DNA from: Pseudomonadota bacterium
GTDB taxonomy: Bacteria > Pseudomonadota > Gammaproteobacteria > JAKAQQ01
NCBI GenBank assembly: GCA_021828425.1
Contig: JAKARN010000024.1
Coordinates: forward strand, 1 to 11,849
Reading direction: 5' to 3'
DNA: 11,849 bases
A program made the position numbers and the translations under genes. The notes under the pieces are model-generated. The model was given only the letters and a program-made list of their open reading frames with translations. It was not told where the DNA came from and made no database searches. This document shows positions 6,916-11,849 of the stretch, one piece after another. Within the stretch, counting starts at the first letter, position 1. Each line of letters starts with the position of its first letter.

Positions 6916-8454
6916 TTACTGGTGATCTCGAGCAAGTACCTCGTGATAAAACTGGACCAGACTGCGGTCAAGATGAGACAGGGTGGCTGGATGGAGGTAG
7001 AGCATATGCCCGGAGTGGTAGAAGTGGAAATGGACCCGTGTCATGAGGTAAGGGGGGAGTTTCATATGGGCAAAGTCGAACTCGGTCTTGTAGAACGGGG
7101 TTGCGAGGTCAAAATATCCATTCCCGGAAAAAATCTGGAGATAGGGATTTTTTCTCATCGCGTCTGCCAGATTGGGCGCAACATCAGGCAGGGGCCATGA
7201 GGAACCCGCTCCCGGGAACCGGTGATTCCAGTTCCACTTCCGGATAACCTGTCCGTTCATCACCCGGTAGACGCGATGAGCGCTGTAGTGCAGGCGTTCG
7301 TGGACGTACCAGTTGAATGCCGCTGTAAAAGCGGGCGAGACGGCGGCCATGAGCGCTCCGTAGTCCGGGAATTCCTCGGCCCCGTCCCGATTGATTCCGG
7401 TGAAGCGTGCATCAAGGCGGCCAACAAACTGTTCGCGTCCTCGATCTCTGAGCAGTTGAGCCCGGAAACGGCTTGGAGTAACCCGCAGGTGGACCGCAGC
7501 GAGGAAGCGGGTACTGAGACCTGTATATTGATGCAGCTTGGCCAGAACAGCAGCTTTTTTGGCCGGGCTGAGACGGCTCCCTTGGAAAAGGGCGTAAGCG
7601 TAAGAGGTTCGGGCGAACCGTTCCACCTTGTGGATGAGGGGAGTGAGATGTGCAGGATGCTCGGGCAAGGCATGGTGGTACCAGGCGACGGCCGTATAAG
7701 AAGGTAGGTAGGTGACGTAACGCAGATCGGTTCCGGGCCAGGAGTCCCCATAGTTCAAAATAGAAGAAAGCAGGATCACGCCATTGCAGGTGATGCCTTG
7801 TCCTTCAAGGTAATCGACGAGATTGGCCGATCGGGTGGTCCCATAGCTTTCCCCAAGCAGGAACTTGGGCGAGTTCCAGCGGTCGTTCTGGCTGATGTAG
7901 CGCTCAATAAATTGCCCAAAGGAACGCACGTCGGCATCGACTCCCCAGAAATCCTTGTCGCGGCCAACACCGACCACGTGGCTGTATCCAGTACCGACGG
8001 CATCGATGAAGACTAGGTCGGTGACCGGTAACAGGCTCGATGGACTGGAAATCACGCGGTAAGGAGGGGGCGGGGTGACCCGAGCATTGGTTGTGACAAC
8101 CCGGACTGCACCGAGTCCACCCATTAGTAGCCATACGGAGGACGAGCCAGGTCCTCCGTTGTAGACGAAAGTGATCGGTCGCTGTGAGAGGTGATGAACG
8201 CCAGAACGGGTATAGGCCACATAAAACATGCTGGCTGTTGGCTGGTTCTTTTGGTTCTTGAGGACAATAGTTCCCGCGGTTGCCGTGTAATGGACACGGT
8301 GCCCCCCCGCCACAACTACCCCGTGGGTGACAATGCGATGCTCACGAATCGGTTGAGTCGGGGCTACGGGGTCCTGAACTGGAAGTCGTGCCCAGGCTCC
8401 AGCTGAAGTCACAGCCAGAACGACCAGTAAACTGATCTTGACGAGTTGTCGCAT
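6916..8454 (-). CDS. Secreted serine carboxypeptidase, peptidase family S10
   Basis: This 512-residue exported enzyme removes C-terminal amino acids from peptides. A signal peptide covers residues 1-22 (ending AWA). The alpha/beta-hydrolase fold shows the oxyanion motif NGGPGSSS (99-106), nucleophile Ser203 in GESYG, Asp449 in NGYFD, and His483 in HSGH, so the full triad is present. It has a single Cys (223), so the disulfides of eukaryotic carboxypeptidase Y are absent. Known S10 enzymes work best at acid pH, which would suit an acidic periplasm or surroundings. AGGAG at 8467-8463, eight bases before ATG 8454, supports the start. It is the first gene of a two-gene unit with the permease downstream, and a promoter candidate lies about 90-115 bases upstream. 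Confidence 0.92.
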   Translation of the reverse strand: MRQLVKISLLVVLAVTSAGAWARLPVQDPVAPTQPIREHRIVTHGVVVAGGHRVHYTATAGTIVLKNQKNQPTASMFYVAYTRSGVHHLSQRPITFVYNGGPGSSSVWLLMGGLGAVRVVTTNARVTPPPPYRVISSPSSLLPVTDLVFIDAVGTGYSHVVGVGRDKDFWGVDADVRSFGQFIERYISQNDRWNSPKFLLGESYGTTRSANLVDYLEGQGITCNGVILLSSILNYGDSWPGTDLRYVTYLPSYTAVAWYHHALPEHPAHLTPLIHKVERFARTSYAYALFQGSRLSPAKKAAVLAKLHQYTGLSTRFLAAVHLRVTPSRFRAQLLRDRGREQFVGRLDARFTGINRDGAEEFPDYGALMAAVSPAFTAAFNWYVHERLHYSAHRVYRVMNGQVIRKWNWNHRFPGAGSSWPLPDVAPNLADAMRKNPYLQIFSGNGYFDLATPFYKTEFDFAHMKLPPYLMTRVHFHFYHSGHMLYLHPATLSHLDRSLVQFYHEVLARDHQ

Positions 8455-8539
8455 GGTGCACTCTCCTGCATTGCTGGGTAGGGATCATCTCAGCCTGGTT
8501 GGAAGTGACCGGAGTACAAGTCTCCAGTATGTGCCCGCT

Positions 8540-8568
8540 ATCCTATAGCACGTGCTCTCGGATGCCAA
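8540..8568 (-). promoter_or_regulatory. Promoter candidate for the S10 peptidase-permease operon, with palindrome
   Basis: On the minus strand TTGGCA (8568-8563, 5 of 6 to the -35) is separated by exactly 17 bases from TAGGAT (8545-8540, 4 of 6 to the -10). The spacer contains the perfect 10-base palindrome AGCACGTGCT (8547-8556), well placed to be a repressor operator. The predicted start near 8533 leaves a leader of about 78 bases. The regulator is unknown. Confidence 0.45.
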
Positions 8569-8588
8569 ATCTGGATGGTATGGGGGGT

Positions 8589-9158
8589 TCAGAGGATCGA
8601 AGTGCCCCTCCAGGGGGCCCTGAATCCGATAAAGCCGTCTTGGACGATGAGTGAATGGTGGCCCACCTGGAAAAGGGAGCGACGTGCCCAAAACCAGGCG
8701 GGCAGGCGGCCCAGCTGGCAGCGGGAGGCTTCATAAAGCGGGTGCCCCGTCCGGACCTGTGCGATTTCGAGCCGGATCCGTTTTCCCCTCTTTTCTCCAA
8801 ACAGACGATCACCAAGCGGTGTGGCCCCGAGATGGACCAACCAAGGCTCCTCTTTGAGTGTTTCGTCCGGAATCAGAGTGGTAGCAAATACCCAGGGTTC
8901 CGACTCCGAAAAAAAAGCGACCTCACGACGGAGGCCGGCAACGGATGTAGGTGACCCAAGAAAGCGCATGTCCTCAGGATCGAAAGCCGTATGCACTTCC
9001 ATAAATGGAACCAAACGGAGATGCTGTCCTGCCCATTTTCTAAGCTTCTCGGTCAGAGAACCCTCGTCTGTGAGCCATGGCCAGGCCGGATCGTCACGGG
9101 CGCTACTCCACCACTCGGGTTGATGCCAACCACTACTCTGCAAAAATTGCTGTTTCAT
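8589..9158 (-). CDS. ubiC: Chorismate-pyruvate lyase (UbiC-like), divergent
   Basis: This 189-residue protein belongs to the family that converts chorismate to 4-hydroxybenzoate and pyruvate, the first committed step of ubiquinone synthesis. Recognisable blocks in order are WLTDEGSLTEKL (28-39), RREV (77-80), EPWVFATTLIP (87-97), LGATPLGDRLF (110-120), WARRSLF (157-163) and LIVQDGFI (170-177). Compared with E. coli UbiC from memory, Arg76 and Leu114 are kept (Arg78, Leu115). Arg91 is Thr93 and Glu155 is Asp174, and about 18 extra residues sit between Glu131 and Trp157. ATG 9158 has no Shine-Dalgarno, but no better start is seen upstream. It follows recG by 82 bases. The usual partner ubiA is not next to it. 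Activity is likely but not assured. Confidence 0.78.
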   Translation of the reverse strand: MKQQFLQSSGWHQPEWWSSARDDPAWPWLTDEGSLTEKLRKWAGQHLRLVPFMEVHTAFDPEDMRFLGSPTSVAGLRREVAFFSESEPWVFATTLIPDETLKEEPWLVHLGATPLGDRLFGEKRGKRIRLEIAQVRTGHPLYEASRCQLGRLPAWFWARRSLFQVGHHSLIVQDGFIGFRAPWRGTSIL

Positions 9159-9212
9159 GACAGGAGAAAAACAAGTGGTGTCGGAAGCGAGGGTGACACG
9201 GATGATCCCCGT

Positions 9213-9240
9213 ATTATAGTCATGGACCTCGGCATCGGAA
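9213..9240 (-). promoter_or_regulatory. Promoter candidate between recG and ubiC
   Basis: A perfect TATAAT (9218-9213, minus strand) lies just after the recG stop. A weak -35, TTCCGA (9240-9235, 3 of 6), is 16 bases upstream. Transcription would start near 9206, about 48 bases before the ubiC ATG. This would allow ubiC expression separate from recG. The -35 is poor, so confidence is moderate at best. Confidence 0.38.
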
Positions 9241-11352
9241 TCAGGCGCTGCCGAAACGCAGGTCTCCTCCTATCCAGCGTGCGACCAGAGGTTCGATGGA
9301 CTCGGGATTTTCCTTGGACAGCCTTTGGGTTGCCTCCAGAATGAGTGCAAGGAGGTCCCGGTCCCGGTAAAGCTGGGCAATACGGAAGCTCAATCCTCCA
9401 CTCTGCCCGGCTCCCCAGATCTCACCCGGGCCTCTGATTTCAAGATCCCGCTCTGCAATCCAGAAGCCATCGTTGCTTTGCCGCATGACCTCAAGACGTG
9501 AACGGGCATCGGGAGAGAGAGTTTCATAAATCAACAGGCATTGGCCGGGCTGTGCCCCCCGGCCCACGCGGCCGCGCAACTGATGCAACTGCAAAAGACC
9601 CAATCGATCTGCACCGTCGACGACCATGACTGTCGCTTCCGGGATATCGACCCCTACTTCGACGACGGTCGTGCTGACGAGAATCTGGATCCGGCCACCC
9701 CGGAATCCCTCAATGATTTGCTGGCGCTCAGGACCGCTGATCCGTCCATGCAGCAGACCCACGGGAAGGTGGGGAAGAGCCTTTCGGAGATCCTCGAACG
9801 CGGTTTTAGCTGCGCGACCACCAGGCCCCTCGTTTTCCTCGATTCTGGGGCATACCCAGAAAATCCGCTGACCTTTTTCACATAGAACCTGCAGCCGAGA
9901 CATGATTTCACCGCGCCGTTCAGCCGGGAAAATCGATGTCGAGATACCTTGGCGTCCCGGGGGAAGTTCATCGAGACGAGATTGATCCAGACCCGCGTAC
10001 AGTGACATCGCCAAGGTTCGGGGGATCGGTGTGGCCGTCATGATGAGTTGGTGGGGGCGTATTCTGGCGCCTTTATTGACCAAATCCAGGCGTTGTTCAA
10101 CTCCGAACCGGTGCTGTTCATCAATGATCACCGTCGTCAAACGGCCAAAGACGACTTCACTTTGGAACAGATTCTGAGTTCCGATAACCACACAGGGTGT
10201 CTCTCCCGCGAGGCACTCCAGAATCGGTCGTCGCTGACTTTTCGGGGAACGGGAAGCCAGTCTCAGAATAGGTTCCCCCAGGGGGGATAGAAATCTCTGA
10301 AAGGTGGTGTAATGCTGGTCAGCGAGGAGTTCAGTCGGGACCATCACAGCGACCTGTCCCCGGTTTGCCAAAGTGGCCCAAGCGGCCAGAATGGCAAGGA
10401 GGGTTTTTCCGGAACCGACATCACCCTGTAGAAGTCGGAGCATGGGTTTTGCACGGGAGAGGTCGTATTCGATCTCCCGCCAAGTGCGTTGCTGGGCTCC
10501 GGTCAGTTCCCAAGGCAGGGTTTTAAGAAATTGGGCCAGTGGCTTGGCAGGAATAGAAAGGGGGTGGCTCCGTGCACGCTCCCAGACCATTCGGATTTTC
10601 TGTAGGGACAAGGCATGTGCGAGCAGTTCCTCAAAGGCCAGTCGCCTCTGATAGGGTTTGAGCCAGTTCTCGAGTGATTCCGGCGGAAGGCCGGCGGGGG
10701 GCTGGTGAACACCACGCAGCGCTTCCCGGAGACTGCAGGAAACCCATGGCCGAGTTAGTGCAGGAGGAAGATGATCGGGAAGTTCGAGCTGTTTTTGTTC
10801 CATGAGATCGAGCGCCATGGAAATCAAACGTTCCTGATGACGCGACTCAACGCCGGCCCTCTTGGAATAGATCGCGGTCAGATTCCGCTTAAGCGGAGGT
10901 AAACTACCCTTGAAAACCCGGTATCGCGGATGGACAAACTCCCTTCCCAGTCCGCCTTCCCGCAGGGTTCCGTATGCCCGGATCTTCAAGCCACGCTTAA
11001 ATCCGGTATATTGCGAGTGGTAAAAATGGAAGAACCGTAGATGCAGGTGGCCGCTCCCGTCGGCAATGCGGCACAACAGCTGGCGGCCGGGCCTGTATCG
11101 GATATCGGCCAGTTCAACTTCTCCCTCCACCAGCGCCGACTGGCCTGGCACCAGTGTCCCGATGGGGCTGATTCGGGTTTCGTCTTCGTAGCGAAGCGGG
11201 AGATCAAACAACAGATCTTCAAGTCCACGAAACCCCAAGTGGATGATTTCCGCAACGAAGGATTCCGGGTCCGGTAGTGGCGGTTTGCGGGCTTGGTGGG
11301 TGGGAGGCTTGTTTATTTCCACGCCGGATTCAGTCACGGTGGACCGGAGCAT
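9241..11352 (-). CDS. recG: ATP-dependent DNA helicase RecG
   Basis: This is the 703-residue, full-length branched-DNA helicase that regresses stalled replication forks and processes recombination intermediates. An N-terminal wedge/OB domain (LPLRYEDET near 52, then a beta-rich stretch to about 150) precedes two helicase lobes. Visible motifs are GDVGSGKT (310-317, Walker A), DEQHRFGV (411-418, motif II), MTATPIPRTLA (438-448, motif III) and QLRGRVGRG (591-599, motif VI). The C-terminal AERDLEIRGPGEIWG (633-647) is typical of RecG. Motif Ic reads GTQNLFQ rather than the usual GTHALIQ. ATG 11352 is chosen because AGGA lies seven bases upstream; a TTG at 11358 would touch it. The start overlaps the end of the upstream S9-like gene by 23 bases, suggesting translational coupling. 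Confidence 0.96.
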   Translation of the reverse strand: MLRSTVTESGVEINKPPTHQARKPPLPDPESFVAEIIHLGFRGLEDLLFDLPLRYEDETRISPIGTLVPGQSALVEGEVELADIRYRPGRQLLCRIADGSGHLHLRFFHFYHSQYTGFKRGLKIRAYGTLREGGLGREFVHPRYRVFKGSLPPLKRNLTAIYSKRAGVESRHQERLISMALDLMEQKQLELPDHLPPALTRPWVSCSLREALRGVHQPPAGLPPESLENWLKPYQRRLAFEELLAHALSLQKIRMVWERARSHPLSIPAKPLAQFLKTLPWELTGAQQRTWREIEYDLSRAKPMLRLLQGDVGSGKTLLAILAAWATLANRGQVAVMVPTELLADQHYTTFQRFLSPLGEPILRLASRSPKSQRRPILECLAGETPCVVIGTQNLFQSEVVFGRLTTVIIDEQHRFGVEQRLDLVNKGARIRPHQLIMTATPIPRTLAMSLYAGLDQSRLDELPPGRQGISTSIFPAERRGEIMSRLQVLCEKGQRIFWVCPRIEENEGPGGRAAKTAFEDLRKALPHLPVGLLHGRISGPERQQIIEGFRGGRIQILVSTTVVEVGVDIPEATVMVVDGADRLGLLQLHQLRGRVGRGAQPGQCLLIYETLSPDARSRLEVMRQSNDGFWIAERDLEIRGPGEIWGAGQSGGLSFRIAQLYRDRDLLALILEATQRLSKENPESIEPLVARWIGGDLRFGSA

Positions 11353-11849
11353 GGGCAAGTCCTGACGCGAGTGCTTGGTTCAAAAAAGCCACAATCCCAC
11401 GCCAAATCTTGGTTCGGGTTCGGGCACCGGTGAAATGCCATCCTTGGGTCGGTTCTTCTAGGAGCTGGACTAGAACAGAGTGCTCTTTGAGGATCAATAC
11501 AAGGTGGTTTCCCCCACCGGAAGGATCCCTTGAGTCTCTTCCTCCATGGACCAGAAAGACCGGCGCACGTATCGATCGAGCATGGGCAAGAACAGAGTCG
11601 GTGTTCAGGTGTTGATGTCCAAGTACCGTATTCAGGAACCACCGGCCAAAAGGTGAACGCCACAATCGGTTCTCAGGAGTTCGCAGCAACGACAGCTCGT
11701 AGATACCGTTCAGGCTCACAATCGCCCGAACCTGCTTGGGGTGTTCGGCACCGAGCATGAGTGCAGCATATCCACCGTAGCCATGACCTGCTAGAGCCAG
11801 TTTGCCGGCCGGGATCCAGTGCTGCCCAGCGGCCCAGCGCACAGCAGCC
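11330..11849 (-). CDS. C-terminal part of an S9 (prolyl oligopeptidase)-type alpha/beta-hydrolase, possibly inactive
   Basis: The window edge cuts the 5' end; 172 residues and the stop TGA at 11332-11330 are visible. The fold reads as the S9 catalytic domain: LALAGHGYGGYAALMLG (17-33) is the nucleophile elbow, VFLVHGGRD carries the usual Asp, and EEPTQGWHF is where the His loop should be. The elbow has Gly23 (codon GGC at 11782-11780) where active members have Ser. The His loop reads GWHF rather than GHGF, so the His is shifted by one. These two changes argue against normal peptidase chemistry. The visible reading frame is intact, so this is not an obvious pseudogene. A GTG at 11842 is internal, not the start. 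It lies directly upstream of recG and overlaps it. Confidence 0.75.
   Translation of the reverse strand, partial: AAVRWAAGQHWIPAGKLALAGHGYGGYAALMLGAEHPKQVRAIVSLNGIYELSLLRTPENRLWRSPFGRWFLNTVLGHQHLNTDSVLAHARSIRAPVFLVHGGRDSRDPSGGGNHLVLILKEHSVLVQLLEEPTQGWHFTGARTRTKIWRGIVAFLNQALASGLAHAPVHRD

Noticed and set aside
8991..9344. Rightward frame across the recG-ubiC gap with an AGGAG upstream of GTG 9175
   Set aside because: The GTG served by that AGGAG opens only a 14-codon frame. The long frame overlaps ubiC and recG and has no family features.
9541..10651. Several rightward frames of 80-114 codons inside recG
   Set aside because: All lie within the well-conserved recG coding region on the other strand and show no motifs.

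Overview
The window reads as chromosomal DNA of a Gram-negative, ubiquinone-using proteobacterium. It holds an outer-membrane porin, a SlyB-type lipoprotein and a UbiC-type chorismate lyase, at roughly high-50s % GC judged by eye. A secreted S10 carboxypeptidase (a family usually active at acid pH) would suit an acid-tolerant or acidophilic gamma-proteobacterium or Acidithiobacillia. That placement is inference only. I see no rRNA, tRNA, CRISPR array, insertion sequence or integrase.

Left edge (1-327): a short open frame runs in from outside the window and stops at 166. It is followed by about 160 bases with no gene and one small hairpin.

Divergent envelope pair (328-4727): an OprD-like porin reads leftward. 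A large secreted protein, a YncE-like beta-propeller fused to an alkaline-phosphatase-superfamily phosphoesterase, reads rightward. Between them, oriented toward the porin, lie TGTCAY heptamers at exact 11-base multiples that closely resemble a PhoB box. A plausible -10 sits 10 bases after the second repeat. This suggests phosphate-responsive expression of at least the porin, and possibly a small phosphate-scavenging module: porin for entry, phosphoesterase to release phosphate in the periplasm. A SlyB/Pcp-like glycine-zipper lipoprotein follows in the same direction (4836-5321), with its own extended -10 candidate.

Leftward block (5461-11849): in reading order this is the C-terminal part of an S9-type alpha/beta-hydrolase cut by the window edge, recG (overlapping it by 23 bases), ubiC, an S10 serine carboxypeptidase, and an APC-family amino-acid permease 24 bases after the peptidase. 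The last two look like a peptide-scavenging operon in which the secreted peptidase frees amino acids and the permease imports them. The operon has its own promoter candidate, with a perfect 10-base palindrome in the spacer.

Most genes belong to known families. The points most worth following are the PhoB-box-like array, the S9 protein that has Gly in place of the catalytic Ser and a displaced His, and a chorismate lyase with two changed active-site positions plus an 18-residue insertion. I found no clear sign of a wholly new multi-gene system.
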